Below are positions 43,952 through 54,594 of a stretch of DNA of 64,000 bases, piece after piece (positions within the stretch are counted from its first letter, which is position 1; every line of letters starts with the position of its first letter). Under the pieces are notes generated by a model. The model searched no databases. It saw only the letters and a list, made by a program, of their open reading frames with translations, and was not told the origin of the DNA. The position numbers and the translations under genes are program-made. Origin of the DNA: Synechococcus sp. Cruz-7E5 (GTDB lineage: Bacteria > Cyanobacteriota > Cyanobacteriia > PCC-6307 > Cyanobiaceae); contig NZ_JAGQCE010000002.1 of assembly GCF_024345995.1 (NCBI RefSeq), forward strand, positions 124,001 to 188,000. The letters run 5' to 3'.

Positions 43952-45115
43952 TCAGCCTTCGAGCGGGATCAGGCCCGGGCGATCACTCAAGGGGAGCAGG
44001 GGAAGCCTCAGGGGAAACGAGCCATCGCGCAGGCGCTGGATCAGCCCGGAGCTGATCTCCTCTGCCAGGCGAGGGCTGTGGGCAGGTGCGCAGCGCAGGC
44101 GGCGGGCGTCCACCTGGATCTCGCCGGCGAGCAGGTGGCTGTAGGGAACGAAGCCGAAGCTTGGTCGGATGCGGCGGGGAATCGAGAAATCCAGCACTGG
44201 GGCCTCGAGCTGGTCGTCGCGGCAGGCTGCCTGGCGGGCCACCGCCAGGTTGATCAGGGGAACCGGTGCCGCGATCGCCACCAGCAGGGCACTGCCATGG
44301 CCTTCGAAGTGGCAGGGGCGGATCCACTCAGCCCTGAGCTCCGCCAGATCGACGCTCACCGCCGCCACGGCCCCCGGCCCGCGGGCATGGCCGCTCGGCA
44401 ACCGCCTGATCTGGGGCTGGTGGCCGCTGCCGGCACCGATCACCCAGCCGATCGCTCCTCCCACCAGCACGGGCGAGCCGGGGCCGAGCAAGCTGAGGCC
44501 AGGCATGGTCAGACCGATGCTGCGGCAGCCGCCACTGCTGTAGAGGGCGCTGCCGTAAGGGCCCAGCAGGGGGCCGTAGGGGCTGTGGGTGACCCCTTCG
44601 GCGCTGCTCACCGCCACGATGCCGTTTTCGCTGATGGCGCGATGCAGCAGCAGGCGTGCCACGCCAAGGCGTTCGAGCTGGAGGCGGGTCTGGAGCTCAC
44701 GGCGAGGGTGCAGGGCCGTGCCTTCACCGCTGGCCACCAGCTCCACCTCCTGGCCAGCCAGCAGCTTGCCCAGCACCTGGGCGCCGCCCCGGCGCTCCGG
44801 GTCCGAGATCCCGCCCCCGATCGGCAGGGTCAGGCCACCGCTGCCGCTGGCTCCCAGGGCTGTGACCCCGTCCAGCCGCGCTTCGCGCAGGCGCATGGGG
44901 GGATCACAGGGGCCAAGGCTGAGCTGGAGCGTGGCCTGGTCGGTGAACTCGGCGTTGGCCGCCACCACCACGTCGGTGCAGGCGTAGGCCGCCTCCAGTC
45001 CCTCGGCGGCCACCAGGGCACGGAAGTCCATGCCGCTGAGCACCGCCAGGTCGCCGGCGTTCTGGCGCTCCCGCAGCTGAGCTTCTGTGCGGGAGCGGGG
45101 GGGGGCGGAGCCCAT
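43952..45115 (-). CDS. HcyBio family protein (sulfide-dependent homocysteine synthesis)
   Basis: 387 aa. The DUF39/HcyBio family is implicated in making homocysteine from aspartate semialdehyde and sulfide, shown in methanogens. Signatures seen are [60 protein letters not shown] and [20 protein letters not shown]. Cys residues in GGC, PCHFEG and RQAACR are candidates for sulfur handling. The usual N-terminal VDVVTTGTF string is replaced by VVVAANAEF here. ATG 45115 leads directly to [16 protein letters not shown]; earlier starts would overlap gyrA. No NIL/ferredoxin-like partner is adjacent. Confidence 0.82.
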   Translation of the reverse strand: MGSAPPRSRTEAQLRERQNAGDLAVLSGMDFRALVAAEGLEAAYACTDVVVAANAEFTDQATLQLSLGPCDPPMRLREARLDGVTALGASGSGGLTLPIGGGISDPERRGGAQVLGKLLAGQEVELVASGEGTALHPRRELQTRLQLERLGVARLLLHRAISENGIVAVSSAEGVTHSPYGPLLGPYGSALYSSGGCRSIGLTMPGLSLLGPGSPVLVGGAIGWVIGAGSGHQPQIRRLPSGHARGPGAVAAVSVDLAELRAEWIRPCHFEGHGSALLVAIAAPVPLINLAVARQAACRDDQLEAPVLDFSIPRRIRPSFGFVPYSHLLAGEIQVDARRLRCAPAHSPRLAEEISSGLIQRLRDGSFPLRLPLLPLSDRPGLIPLEG

Positions 45116-45183
45116 CGGCGCTGGCAACCACGAGGGGGTGGACCCAGCCTCGCTTAACCTGGCCTTCGGCATTGTGGTGCGAG

Positions 45184-47787
45184 ATGGCGGATCCAACGGG
45201 TCCCGGCGAGTCCGACGGACGGATCATCCAGACCGACCTGCGCAATGAGATGTCGCGCTCCTATCTGGAGTACGCGATGAGCGTGATCGTGGGCCGGGCT
45301 CTGCCCGACGCCCGCGACGGGCTCAAACCGGTGCACCGGCGCATCCTCTACGCGATGTACGAGCTCGGCCTCACCAGCGACCGGCCTTACCGCAAATGCG
45401 CCCGGGTGGTGGGCGAGGTGCTTGGCAAATACCACCCCCATGGAGATACGGCCGTCTACGACGCCCTGGTGCGCATGGCCCAGGACTTCTCGATGCGCAT
45501 GCCGCTCATCGACGGCCACGGCAACTTCGGCTCGGTCGACAACGATCCCCCGGCCGCAATGCGGTATACCGAATCGCGGCTGCAGGCACTTACCACAGAC
45601 AGCCTGCTCGAAGACATCGAAGCGGAAACCGTCGATTACATCGACAATTTCGACGGCTCCCAGCAGGAACCCACGGTGATGCCGGCGCGGGTGCCGCACC
45701 TGCTGCTGAATGGCTCTTCGGGCATCGCGGTGGGCATGGCCACCAACATCCCGCCCCACAACCTCACCGAACTGATCAATGGTCTGCTGGCCCTGATCGC
45801 CGATCCGGAGATCGAGGACCGGGCCTTGCTGGCCCTGATTCCCGGTCCTGATTTTCCCACCGGCGGTCAGATTCTTGGTCGCCGCGGCATCCGCGAGACC
45901 TACACCACCGGCCGCGGCTCGGTGACGATGCGCGGTGTGGCATCGATCGAAACTCTGGAAGTCCCCGGTCGGCCGGATCGCGATGCGGTGATCATCACCG
46001 AGCTGCCCTATCAGACCAACAAGGCGGCGCTGATCGAGCGCATCGCCGAGATGGTGAACGACAAGAAGCTCGACGGCATCTCCGACATCCGCGACGAGAG
46101 CGATCGCGACGGCATGCGCATCGTGATCGAACTGCGCCGGGATGCCTATCCCCAGGTGGTGCTCAACAACCTGTTCAAGCTCACGCCCCTGCAGAGCAAC
46201 TTCAGCGCCCACATGCTGGCGCTGGTCAATAGCGAACCGGTGTTGCTCACCCTGCGGCGAATGCTGGAGGTGTTCCTCGAGTTCCGCATCGAGACGATCG
46301 AGCGGCGCACTCGCTACCTGCTGCGCAAGGCGGAGGAACGGGATCACATCCTGCTGGGTCTGCTGCTCGCCCTGGATCAGCTTGATCCAATCATCGCTCT
46401 GATCCGGGCGGCCTCGGATGCGGCCACGGCGCGGTTGCAGTTGCAGGAGCGCCATGGACTCAGTGAGATCCAGTCCGATGCAATTCTGCAGATGCAGCTG
46501 CGGCGGCTCACGGCTCTTGAAGCCGACAAGATTCGCCTGGAGCATGAAGATCTTGTCACCAAGATCGCCGACTACAAAGATATTCTGGGCCGGCGCGAGC
46601 GGGTGCTTGGACTGATCGAAGCCGAGTTGATTCAGCTGCGGGAGCGCTATCCGTCGGAACGTCGCACCGAGATTCTGGATCTTGAGGGTGGGCTTGAAGA
46701 CATCGACTTGATCGCCAACGAGCGTTCTGTGGTTTTGCTCACTGAGAACGGCTATCTCAAGCGTATGCCGGTGAGTGAGTTCGAAGCAACCAGTCGCGGC
46801 ACCCGCGGCAAGGCAGGAACCCGCAGCCAGGGTGAGGAGGCCGTGCGCCTGTTCATCAGCTGCAATGACCACGACACCCTGCTGTTGTTCAGCGATCGCG
46901 GCGTGGTCTATGCCGTTCCTGCCTACCGGGTGCCGGTCGGCAGCCGCGGCGCGAAGGGCACCCCGGTGGTGCAGTTGCTGCCGATTCCCCGTGAAGAGCA
47001 GATCACTTCGCTGGTGGCGGTGAGTGCTTTCGACGACGATGTTCAACTGCTGATGCTCACCAGCGGCGGCTATATCAAGCGCACTCGGCTTTCGGCTTTC
47101 GCCAACATCCGATCCAACGGGCTGATCGCCATCAGCCTTGAAGACGGTGACGCCCTGCGCTGGGCGCGGCTAGCCCTGCCGGGCGACAGCGTGCTGATCG
47201 GCTCGCTGAAGGGGATGACCATCCACTTCCGCCTTGTCGATGGCGAACTGCGGCCCCTGGGCCGCACTGCCCGGGGTGTGCGCGCGATGGCCCTGCGGCC
47301 GGGAGATGAGCTGGTGAGCATGGACGTGCTGCCGGCTGAACTGGCCGATCAGGTGGCCAGTTCAGCCGCGGTCGAGAGCGACGAGGAGGAGGAGGCTCCG
47401 GAAGCTGGCGTCAGCGCCGAGGGCCCCTGGGTGCTGGTGGCGTCCGCCAGTGGGCTGGGCAAGCGGGTGCCGGTGACCCAGTTCCGTCTGCAGCGCCGGG
47501 CCGGCCTCGGCCTGCGCGCCATCAAGTTCCGCCGCGACGGGGACGTGCTGGTGGGGTTGACGGTGATGGGCCCCGGGGAGGAATTACTGCTGGTGAGTGA
47601 GCGGGGCGTGATCGTGCGCATGCAGGCCGATGCGATACCCCAGCAGTCGCGGGCCGCCACGGGTGTGCGCCTGCAGAAGCTCGACAGCGGTGATCGTCTC
47701 AGTGAGGTGGTGCTCGTGCCGCCGGCCCCTGAGGACGAGGAGCTTGAAGGCACCCCTGATGCCTCCACGACACCGGAGTCCCCCTGA
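45184..47787 (+). CDS. gyrA: DNA gyrase subunit A
   Basis: 867 aa, full length. ATP-independent breakage-rejoining subunit of gyrase. N-terminal [20 protein letters not shown]; quinolone region [20 protein letters not shown], where the Ser83 position of E. coli is Thr and Asp87 is kept; catalytic Tyr in [14 protein letters not shown] (about 125). The C-terminal pinwheel (about 520-850) has blades such as [18 protein letters not shown] and a degenerate GyrA box [15 protein letters not shown]. The acidic Glu-rich stretch [10 protein letters not shown] (about 725) interrupts the last blades. ATG 45184. It is divergent from HcyBio with 68 bp between. Confidence 0.97.
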   Translation: MADPTGPGESDGRIIQTDLRNEMSRSYLEYAMSVIVGRALPDARDGLKPVHRRILYAMYELGLTSDRPYRKCARVVGEVLGKYHPHGDTAVYDALVRMAQDFSMRMPLIDGHGNFGSVDNDPPAAMRYTESRLQALTTDSLLEDIEAETVDYIDNFDGSQQEPTVMPARVPHLLLNGSSGIAVGMATNIPPHNLTELINGLLALIADPEIEDRALLALIPGPDFPTGGQILGRRGIRETYTTGRGSVTMRGVASIETLEVPGRPDRDAVIITELPYQTNKAALIERIAEMVNDKKLDGISDIRDESDRDGMRIVIELRRDAYPQVVLNNLFKLTPLQSNFSAHMLALVNSEPVLLTLRRMLEVFLEFRIETIERRTRYLLRKAEERDHILLGLLLALDQLDPIIALIRAASDAATARLQLQERHGLSEIQSDAILQMQLRRLTALEADKIRLEHEDLVTKIADYKDILGRRERVLGLIEAELIQLRERYPSERRTEILDLEGGLEDIDLIANERSVVLLTENGYLKRMPVSEFEATSRGTRGKAGTRSQGEEAVRLFISCNDHDTLLLFSDRGVVYAVPAYRVPVGSRGAKGTPVVQLLPIPREEQITSLVAVSAFDDDVQLLMLTSGGYIKRTRLSAFANIRSNGLIAISLEDGDALRWARLALPGDSVLIGSLKGMTIHFRLVDGELRPLGRTARGVRAMALRPGDELVSMDVLPAELADQVASSAAVESDEEEEAPEAGVSAEGPWVLVASASGLGKRVPVTQFRLQRRAGLGLRAIKFRRDGDVLVGLTVMGPGEELLLVSERGVIVRMQADAIPQQSRAATGVRLQKLDSGDRLSEVVLVPPAPEDEELEGTPDASTTPESP

Positions 47788-47807
47788 CGCTTCCCGCCGC
47801 GGCCGAT

Positions 47808-49022
47808 GTGCTGGTTCTCGGTGCCGGGCCGGCGGGACTGGCGATCGCCAGTGAGCTCGTCCCTCTCGGACTGAGGGTGATGGGGCTGGCGGCTGACGAT
47901 CCCGCCAGCCCCTGGCAGAACACCTACGGCATCTGGGCCGCCGAGCTTGACCAGCGCGATATCGCCCATCTCCTTGAGCATCGCTGGTCGAACTGCGTCA
48001 GTTATTTCGGTGCTGATCCAGTGGCCCACAGCCACGACTATGGCCTTTTTGATCGCGCGAAACTCCAGACTTACTGGCTGGAGCGCTGCTCCGGCATGGA
48101 CTGGCGGCGGGGACTGGCTGCTGAGCTGATCCACGACGCAGAGGGCTCCCAGGTGACCACCCGGGAGGGGGAGGTGCTGAGGGCCCGCCTGGTGATCGAC
48201 ACCACCGGCCACGACCCGGTGTTCGTGCGCCGGCCGGCCCTTGGACCCGTGGCCGCCCAGGCTGCTTACGGAATCGTGGGCAGCTTCACGGCGGATCCCG
48301 TGCCTCCAGGCCAGTTCGTGCTGATGGACTACCGCAGCGACCACCTGAGCCTTGAGGACCGCCAGGGGCCACCAACCTTCCTGTACGCCATGGACCTGGG
48401 CGGGGGGCGCTTTTTCGTGGAGGAAACCTCCCTGGCCCTGGCACCGCCGGTGCCGATCGAGGTGCTCCGTGATCGCCTGCTGAGGAGGCTGGCCCACCGG
48501 GGCGTGGCGGTACTGCAGGTGGAGCACGAGGAGCGCTGCCTGTTCCCGATGAACCTGCCGCTGCCCGATCTCAGCCAGAGGGTGCTGGGCTTCGGAGGAG
48601 CCGCCAGCCTGGTACACCCCGCTTCGGGCTACATGGTGGGCTCCCTGCTGCGGCGTGCCCCGGGCCTGGCGGCGGCGATCTTCGCCGCCCTGGCCCGGCC
48701 TGAGCTCTCCGCCGCCCAGGTGGCTGAGACGGCCTGGGGCGCCCTGTGGACCCCGGAGCTGGTGCGTAAGCACGGCATCTACCAGTTCGGCCTGGAGAAG
48801 CTGATGCGTTTCTCCGAGCAGGATCTGCGCGCGTTCTTCAGCACCTTTTTCGCCCTGCCCGAGCAGCAGTGGTACGGCTTTCTGACCAACACCCTCAGTC
48901 TCAGCGAATTGGTGTCGGCGATGGTGCGCCTGTTTGCTGCGGCGCCAGCCGATGTGCGCTGGGGGCTGATGCAGCCGAAGGGGCGCGAAGCGGGGTTGCT
49001 CTGGCGAGCCCTGCGGGGTTAG
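47808..49022 (+). CDS. crtL: Lycopene cyclase (CrtL family)
   Basis: 404 aa. FAD/NAD-fold flavoprotein that cyclises lycopene ends to beta (or epsilon) ionone rings on the way to beta-carotene. Dinucleotide motif VLVLGAGPAGLAIASELVPL at the N-terminus; NTYGIWAAELDQRDIAHLLE (about 40-60) is the cyclase-specific segment; FLYAMDLGGGRFFVEETSLA (about 190-210); FGGAASLVHPASGYMVGSLL (about 265-285). Start GTG 47808 is 20 bases after the gyrA stop; no ATG fits. Beta versus epsilon type was not resolved, so the substrate end-group is open. Confidence 0.9.
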   Translation: MLVLGAGPAGLAIASELVPLGLRVMGLAADDPASPWQNTYGIWAAELDQRDIAHLLEHRWSNCVSYFGADPVAHSHDYGLFDRAKLQTYWLERCSGMDWRRGLAAELIHDAEGSQVTTREGEVLRARLVIDTTGHDPVFVRRPALGPVAAQAAYGIVGSFTADPVPPGQFVLMDYRSDHLSLEDRQGPPTFLYAMDLGGGRFFVEETSLALAPPVPIEVLRDRLLRRLAHRGVAVLQVEHEERCLFPMNLPLPDLSQRVLGFGGAASLVHPASGYMVGSLLRRAPGLAAAIFAALARPELSAAQVAETAWGALWTPELVRKHGIYQFGLEKLMRFSEQDLRAFFSTFFALPEQQWYGFLTNTLSLSELVSAMVRLFAAAPADVRWGLMQPKGREAGLLWRALRG

Positions 49023-49037
49023 CCGCCCCGCGGACGT

Positions 49038-49481
49038 TCAGCGGAACACCAGGACCGGCAGGGTGGCATGGATCAGCACCCTCTGAGTCTGGCTGCCCAG
49101 CAACAATCCACTCAGGCCCCGGCGCCCATGGGAAGCCATGAAGATCAGGTCACAGCCGTGGTGAGTGGCCGCCTCGATGATGGCCTCATGGGGGAGATCG
49201 TTGATCACTCCCTCACTGCTGCATGGCACACCGGCGCTTTCGGCCACAGCTTGGGCGTCCGCCAGAATCCGCTCGGCATTTTCCCGTGCCACCAGGCTGA
49301 GGTGCTCCAGTGTGCTGGCATCGAGCATGGTTCCGGTGCCCACCATCGACACCGGCAGAACACTGCGGGCATTCAGGAAGGTGATACGGGCACCCATCTC
49401 CTTGGCGAATGCCACGGCCCCATGAACAGCCTTCAGGGAGACGTCGGATCCGTCGATGGGAACGAGCAGATGTGAGTACAT
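49038..49481 (-). CDS. Universal stress protein (UspA family)
   Basis: 147 aa. Single Usp domain: MYSHLLVPIDGSDVSLKAVH at the start, the ATP-type binding loop GCDLIFMASHGRRGLSGLLL (G-2x-G-9x-G-type, about 110-130) and TQRVLIHATLPVLVFR at the C-terminus. Induced by stress in other bacteria; its precise role is unknown. ATG 49481 is used; the earlier frame adds a Pro-rich leader not seen in the family. It is convergent with crtL, 15 bp apart. Confidence 0.92.
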   Translation of the reverse strand: MYSHLLVPIDGSDVSLKAVHGAVAFAKEMGARITFLNARSVLPVSMVGTGTMLDASTLEHLSLVARENAERILADAQAVAESAGVPCSSEGVINDLPHEAIIEAATHHGCDLIFMASHGRRGLSGLLLGSQTQRVLIHATLPVLVFR

Positions 49482-49556
49482 GGCTGGAGGCCTGGGGTAT
49501 GGCAAGCCCGAGGAAGTCCTTGTCAAGGAGCGTACGCGGGCTGGTGCCCGAGCTCT

Positions 49557-50576
49557 TCAGCCAGGGGCGGTGGCTGGCCGCTGAAGCCTTTTCACAGCGG
49601 CGTCGTAGAGGGCTTGCCCCGTCCAGGAGACCGCCACGATCACCGGCAGGGCCAGCAGGAGCAGCACGGCGAGCTGAGGGCTTGCGCTGCTGGGGAAACC
49701 GCGGCTGGTGAAGAGCAGGAAAATGGGCCGGTGAAAGAGGTACATGAAGAAACTGGCGGTGCTGATCGCCAGGATCAGGGGGGGCAGACGCAGATGGCGG
49801 CCCCAGCGTTCACAGACCAGAAAGGTCAGCAGTGGACCGAACACGGCCAGGGGGATGGCATTCAGGCTCTCGTCGATCCGGGCCTGGTGGTGGAAGGAGA
49901 ACAGGGTGGCCGCCACGGTGGCCAGGGCCGTGAGGGTGATGTTGCGGCCGCTCACCCGCGGCTCCACCAGCGAAGGGGAGAGCACCAGGCCTGCAATGAA
50001 GGACGGGAAGTAGAGGAACAGGCGCGGATCCACCCCATCGAGCAGTTTGCCGAGCAGCACGTTGAGGCCGATGATCCCGGCACACACCACCAGCCGGTTC
50101 GATGTCCAGCGCCAGGGCGTCTTGCTCAGGCTGTGCACCAGCAGCAGCAGCAACGGGGCGAGCAGATAGAACACCACGATCATCGAGATGTACCAGAGGG
50201 TCAGGGGTGGCTCCAGGCTGAAACTCGCAGTCAGCAGCGCTGCCCCGGCGAACTGCCCCGGCTTGAGCAGTCCGCAGAGATCGAAGAGCAGCAGGGCCGC
50301 CAGGTAGGGGGGATAGATCCGGATCATCCGTCGCCGGTAGAACCGCCAGACCTCGGCTGCGTTGGTGATCCGGGCCCTGCCGATCAGATGCCCCGAGATG
50401 AATACGAACAGCCCCAGCACCACCACTGTCAGCCGGTAGGTGAGGTCGTTTTTGTAGCCATCGATCGAGGGGGCATAACCCAGCAGGTGCCAGAAGCCAA
50501 CGATCCAGAGGATGCAGGTGGCGCGCATCAGATCGATGGCCTGGTCGCGCCGACGCGGTGCGGGTGAGTTAGGCAT
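49557..50576 (-). CDS. Acyltransferase family 3 membrane protein
   Basis: 339 aa, about ten membrane helices. Family 3 acyltransferases O-acetylate surface sugars or lipids. The N-terminus RRRDQAIDLMRATCILWIVG carries the R-x-x-A-x-x-x-V-x-x-x-H-type start; FVFISGHLIGRARITNAAEV and RRRMIRIYPPYLAALLLFDL (R-x-x-R-I-x-P-P-Y, about 95-105) are the signature; the C-terminal FFMYLFHRPIFLLF holds the conserved His. ATG 50576 overlaps the end of the GH57 gene by eight bases, so the two are probably coupled. Substrate unknown. Confidence 0.88.
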   Translation of the reverse strand: MPNSPAPRRRDQAIDLMRATCILWIVGFWHLLGYAPSIDGYKNDLTYRLTVVVLGLFVFISGHLIGRARITNAAEVWRFYRRRMIRIYPPYLAALLLFDLCGLLKPGQFAGAALLTASFSLEPPLTLWYISMIVVFYLLAPLLLLLVHSLSKTPWRWTSNRLVVCAGIIGLNVLLGKLLDGVDPRLFLYFPSFIAGLVLSPSLVEPRVSGRNITLTALATVAATLFSFHHQARIDESLNAIPLAVFGPLLTFLVCERWGRHLRLPPLILAISTASFFMYLFHRPIFLLFTSRGFPSSASPQLAVLLLLALPVIVAVSWTGQALYDAAVKRLQRPATAPG

Positions 50577-52182
50577 GGGTGATGGGACGCTCGTCGGTTG
50601 GTGGAGAGGGCTGCTGGCCGCTGACACTGGCCCAGTCCGCCGCGTTCAGCTGGGGAAAGAGACCATCGTCGGTCTCAATGCTCTCGAGCCAGCCAGCGGG
50701 CAACGCCGCGCCGGTGTCGATGGCATGCATCAGCCGCCAGAAACGATCGAGATGACGGTGGATCCTCTCCCGGGCCAGTCCGGTGGTGGTGCCGGCCCGA
50801 AGGATGAAACTCCAGTCTGAGCTCTGGGCCAGCAGCAGCTCCCGTCCCGCCTGAGTAAGCAGCCTCTTCTGGTGATCCGAGGCCACGCCGCCATTCACCC
50901 GCTTCACCATCGCCGCGGAGGCGCGATGCCACTCCGGCACGACCCAGGCATTGCTCTGGTGGAGCCAGTAGTGGTGGTAGCCGCCCTGCCCCCAGCTCGA
51001 TGGGGAAGGGCGGCAGATCTGCAGGGGCTCCTCCCGCATGAGCGAGCCGCGCAGGCTGCTGAACTCCACCCCTGCGGCAGGCGCCTGGCGGAACAGTTCG
51101 GCGAGAAACTGGGGACCCTCGTACCACCAGTGGCCGAACAACTCCGCGTCGAACGGTGCCACCAGCAGGGGGGGACGGGCCATGGCCGCAGCCAGGCTTT
51201 CCAGCTCCTCGCTGCGGCCGGCCAGGTAGGCGCTGGCATGCTCCACCGCCCGCTGGGCGGCTGCCTCCGGGTCGTAGGGCAGCTTCTGATCGAGAGCAGA
51301 GCCCTGGCTGCTGACTCTGTGCAGTTTCAGCCCCAGGGGCCTGGCGGTGCTGATGCCATGGGCGTGCAGCTCCGCTTCGGGCAGATCCCAGCCCAGGTCG
51401 CGGTGAAATTCCCTGTAGTTGCCATCGCCTGGATAGCCTTCCGATGCCGACCACACCGGCAGGGTGGCGGCGCCATCGCGGGCAAAGAAGGCAATGCCGG
51501 CAGGCGAGCAGATCGGCGCGTAGACCCCGTAGCGCGGCCGCGGCAATGCATGCAGCAGGCCATGGGCATCGAGCACCGAGTAGCGCAGGCCGCACTGGCG
51601 CAGGAGCAGATCAAGACCTTCGTAGTACGCGCACTCCGGCAGCCAGATCCCGAGCGGCCGCTCCCCCAGCAACCGTTGGTGCTCGCGTACGGCATTGATC
51701 AGCTGGGCCCGCACGGCTTCGGGGCTGTGGCGCAGCAGCGGCAGGTAGCCGTGGGTGGCTGCGCAGGTGAGCAGGTCGAGCACTCCGTCCTGCTGCAGCT
51801 GCCGGAAGCGGTGCAGCAGCTGGCCGCCGCTCTCAATCCAGCTCTGGCGGGTGCTCTCCAGGGTCTCGGCCAGGGCGGTGGCAGCGCTGCGGTGGCTGGA
51901 TGGGGCCTGCCGCAGTAACAGTTGGCGCTGGGCGAGCCAGGCGGGGAAGCGCGCGATCAGCACTGGATCGCTGATCAGGCTCAGCAGGGTGGGCGAAAGC
52001 CCGAGGCTGAGGCAGGGCCGCTGGTCGGGATCATCCCGGCTGTCTTCCAGCACCTGCAGCAGCGGCAGATAGCTCTCCAGCAGGGCCTGGAAGTACCAGT
52101 CTTCCTCCAGGGAGCCGGGCTGGCTGTCCCGAACAAAGGGGAGATGGGCATGAAGGACCAGGGCCAGGGTGCCTGTGGCCAT
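50569..52182 (-). CDS. Glycoside hydrolase family 57, 1,4-alpha-glucan branching-type enzyme
   Basis: 537 aa. N-terminal LALVLHAHLPFVRDSQPGSL gives the GH57 H-x-H start; LLTCAATHGYLPLL (about 137-150), GIWLPECAYYEGLDLLL (catalytic Glu, about 185) and PLLVAPFDAELFGHWWYEGP (catalytic Asp, about 350) are the conserved regions. The C-terminal DUF1957 helices include SDWSFILRAGTT and RIHRHLDRFWRLMHAI. GH57 branching enzymes make alpha-1,6 branches in glycogen. Linked by an eight-base overlap to the acyltransferase gene. Divergent from the NYN gene, 78 bp apart. Confidence 0.92.
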   Translation of the reverse strand: MATGTLALVLHAHLPFVRDSQPGSLEEDWYFQALLESYLPLLQVLEDSRDDPDQRPCLSLGLSPTLLSLISDPVLIARFPAWLAQRQLLLRQAPSSHRSAATALAETLESTRQSWIESGGQLLHRFRQLQQDGVLDLLTCAATHGYLPLLRHSPEAVRAQLINAVREHQRLLGERPLGIWLPECAYYEGLDLLLRQCGLRYSVLDAHGLLHALPRPRYGVYAPICSPAGIAFFARDGAATLPVWSASEGYPGDGNYREFHRDLGWDLPEAELHAHGISTARPLGLKLHRVSSQGSALDQKLPYDPEAAAQRAVEHASAYLAGRSEELESLAAAMARPPLLVAPFDAELFGHWWYEGPQFLAELFRQAPAAGVEFSSLRGSLMREEPLQICRPSPSSWGQGGYHHYWLHQSNAWVVPEWHRASAAMVKRVNGGVASDHQKRLLTQAGRELLLAQSSDWSFILRAGTTTGLARERIHRHLDRFWRLMHAIDTGAALPAGWLESIETDDGLFPQLNAADWASVSGQQPSPPTDERPITHA

Positions 52183-52260
52183 CGACCATCCATCAATGAA
52201 GCCACCTTACGGGGCACCCTTCTGTGAGTCCTGAAGAACACACGTCTCTACGCTGAAGCG

Positions 52261-52932
52261 ATGAGGCGAGATGGGTTGCAGGTGGATCAAGGCAAGATTC
52301 GGCGCGTGGTGATCGTGGATGGCCACGGCATGTTCTATGCCCAGCAGAAGCTGGGCTGGTTCTTCGATCCACGCCGGCTGCTGGAGTTGGCCACCTCCGA
52401 CGCCGGCGTGGAACTCGATGGCGCCTACTGGTACACGGGCCTGAAGGATCCTGCCGATCAGCGGCCCTTCCGTGATGCGCTCACCAGCCTCGGCTACACG
52501 GTTCGCAGCAAACCCCTGCGGGAGTTCGGCGCGGATCCCGACCACCGCCAGTTCGCCCGGGCGAACCTGGATGTGGAGATCTGCCTGGATCTGATGATGG
52601 TGGCCCACCGCCTCGATGAGGTCTGGCTGCTGAGCGGCAGCCGGGATCTGGAGCGGGTTGTTGAAACCCTGCGGGCGAAGGGAATCCGGATCACGCTGCT
52701 CAACGCCGATGGGATGGTGCCCAGGGAGCTGCGCAACGCCGTGGATGTCTTCCTGGATCTGGCCGGCTGGCGCAAGCAACTGGAGAAGGCCGAAGCGGTC
52801 CAGCCGCCGGTGTTTCAGCGTGGCCTGGAGAGCCCGGTGAGGGTCGAGCCGCTCAGCCGGGAGCTGGTGCGCCGTCCGCAGGAGTCTGGGGAGAGCCGTG
52901 CCAGCCAGGTGGTGATCTCCCCGCCCCTCTAG
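52261..52932 (+). CDS. NYN domain protein (LabA/DUF88-like)
   Basis: 223 aa. NYN is a PIN-like RNase fold. Acidic core: VVIVDGHGMFYAQQKLGWFF (Asp in VDG, about 20), LDVEICLDLMMVAHRLDEVW (D-x-x-x-x-x-D, about 105-115) and LLSGSRDLERVVETLRAKGI (S-G-S-R-D, about 125). This is the standard four-acid set of the LabA/DUF88 clade; LabA itself represses kaiBC output in Synechococcus elongatus, so a regulatory role is possible but not shown. Residues about 180-223 are a Pro/Arg/Glu-rich tail. ATG 52261 starts 78 bp from the divergent GH57 gene. Confidence 0.88.
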   Translation: MRRDGLQVDQGKIRRVVIVDGHGMFYAQQKLGWFFDPRRLLELATSDAGVELDGAYWYTGLKDPADQRPFRDALTSLGYTVRSKPLREFGADPDHRQFARANLDVEICLDLMMVAHRLDEVWLLSGSRDLERVVETLRAKGIRITLLNADGMVPRELRNAVDVFLDLAGWRKQLEKAEAVQPPVFQRGLESPVRVEPLSRELVRRPQESGESRASQVVISPPL

Positions 52933-52971
52933 GATCGATTCAACTCATAGTCACATCGACTTGCAACGGTC

Positions 52972-54594
52972 ATGGCCAAGGACCCGGGCCGCGTACTGAT
53001 CTTCGACACCACCCTGCGGGATGGTGAACAGTCCCCCGGTGCCAGCCTCAACCTGGAGGAGAAGCTGGCGATTGCCCACCAGCTCGCCCGCCTTCGCGTC
53101 GACATCATCGAAGCCGGCTTCCCCTTTGCCAGCCCTGGTGATTTCAATGCTGTCCAGCGCATCGCCGCCGCCGTCGGCACCCCAGATGGACCGGTGATCT
53201 GTGGTCTCGCCCGGGCAGCCCGCGGCGATATCAAGGCCTGTGCCGAGGCGGTGGCCCCCGCAGCCAATCGGCGCATCCATACCTTCATCGCCACCAGCGA
53301 CATCCATCTGGAGCACAAGCTGCGCAAAAGTCGTGCCGAGGTGGTGGCGATCACCGCGGAGATGGTTGCCTATGCCCGCTCCCTGGTCGATGACGTGGAA
53401 TTCTCCTGCGAAGATGCGGGCCGCTCTGATCCCCACTACCTCTATGAGGTGATTGAGGCCGCCATCGCTGCTGGCGCCACCACGATCAACATCCCCGACA
53501 CCGTGGGCTACGCCACCCCGGCCGAATTCGGGAGCCTGATCGCCGGCATCAACCGGCATGTGCCCAACATCGATCAGGCGGTGATCTCCGTGCACGGTCA
53601 TAACGACCTCGGCCTGGCGGTGGCCAACTTCCTCGAGGCTGTCAAGAACGGAGCCCGCCAGCTGGAGTGCACGATCAACGGCATCGGCGAGCGGGCCGGC
53701 AATGCCTCGCTCGAGGAGCTGGTGATGGCGCTGCACGTGCGCCGCGCCTACTTCAACCCCTTCCTCGGCCGAGAGGCCGGCAGCAGTGAGCCGCTGACGG
53801 GGGTGCGCACCGAAGAGATCTACAAGACCTCCCGCCTGGTGAGCAACCTCACCGGCATGGTGGTGCAGCCAAACAAAGCGATCGTGGGTGCCAACGCCTT
53901 TGCCCATGAATCGGGCATTCATCAGGACGGTGTCCTCAAGAACCGCCTCACCTACGAGATCGTCGATGCCCGCACCATCGGCCTGGCCGACAACCGCATC
54001 TCCCTGGGCAAGCTGAGCGGCCGCAGTGCCTTCCGGGCACGCCTGGAGGATCTGGGTTACAGCCTCGATCGCGACGACCTAGACGAGGCCTTCGCCCGCT
54101 TCAAGGAACTGGCTGATCGCAAGCGGGAAATCACCGACCGGGATCTGGAGGCGATCGTCAGCGATCAGGCCCAGCAGCCCGAGGCCCGCTACGTGCTCAA
54201 GCTGGTTCAGGTGAGCACCGGCACCAACCTGCGGCCCACGGCCACCGTCACCCTCACCACCAGTGATGGCGCCGAGCTGACCGAAGCCGCCATCGGCACC
54301 GGTCCGGTCGATGCCGTCTGCCAGGCCCTCAACAGCCTGGCGCGGGTGCCCAACGAGCTGGTGGAGTTCAGCGTCAAGTCGGTCACAGGCGGCATCGATG
54401 CCATGGGTGAGGTCACGATCCGCCTGCGCCATCAAGGAGTGCTCTACGCCGGCCATGCCGCCGACACCGACATCGTGGTGGCCGCGGCCCAGGCCTTCGT
54501 CAACGCCCTCAACCGGCTGGTGCATGGCATGGAGCGCCAGCCCCTGCATCCCCAGATGGCGTCTGTGCCGGTGGCGGAGCTGCCGCGGCTGTGA
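52972..54594 (+). CDS. leuA: 2-isopropylmalate synthase
   Basis: 540 aa. First step of leucine synthesis, condensing acetyl-CoA with 2-ketoisovalerate. HMGL-like TIM barrel: [20 protein letters not shown] (R-D-G-E-Q, about 17) and [20 protein letters not shown] (H-x-H-N-D-x-G, about 205). [14 protein letters not shown] (about 305) follows, and the C-terminal LeuA dimer/regulatory domain (about 390-530) has [18 protein letters not shown] and [20 protein letters not shown] for leucine feedback. ATG 52972. The stop lies in GTGA with the next gene. Confidence 0.97.
   Translation: MAKDPGRVLIFDTTLRDGEQSPGASLNLEEKLAIAHQLARLRVDIIEAGFPFASPGDFNAVQRIAAAVGTPDGPVICGLARAARGDIKACAEAVAPAANRRIHTFIATSDIHLEHKLRKSRAEVVAITAEMVAYARSLVDDVEFSCEDAGRSDPHYLYEVIEAAIAAGATTINIPDTVGYATPAEFGSLIAGINRHVPNIDQAVISVHGHNDLGLAVANFLEAVKNGARQLECTINGIGERAGNASLEELVMALHVRRAYFNPFLGREAGSSEPLTGVRTEEIYKTSRLVSNLTGMVVQPNKAIVGANAFAHESGIHQDGVLKNRLTYEIVDARTIGLADNRISLGKLSGRSAFRARLEDLGYSLDRDDLDEAFARFKELADRKREITDRDLEAIVSDQAQQPEARYVLKLVQVSTGTNLRPTATVTLTTSDGAELTEAAIGTGPVDAVCQALNSLARVPNELVEFSVKSVTGGIDAMGEVTIRLRHQGVLYAGHAADTDIVVAAAQAFVNALNRLVHGMERQPLHPQMASVPVAELPRL

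Noticed and set aside
45154-47046. A 630-codon minus-strand frame opposite gyrA
   Set aside because: Typical His/Arg/Gln-rich shadow of a long GC-rich gene; gyrA on the plus strand is a full, recognisable protein.
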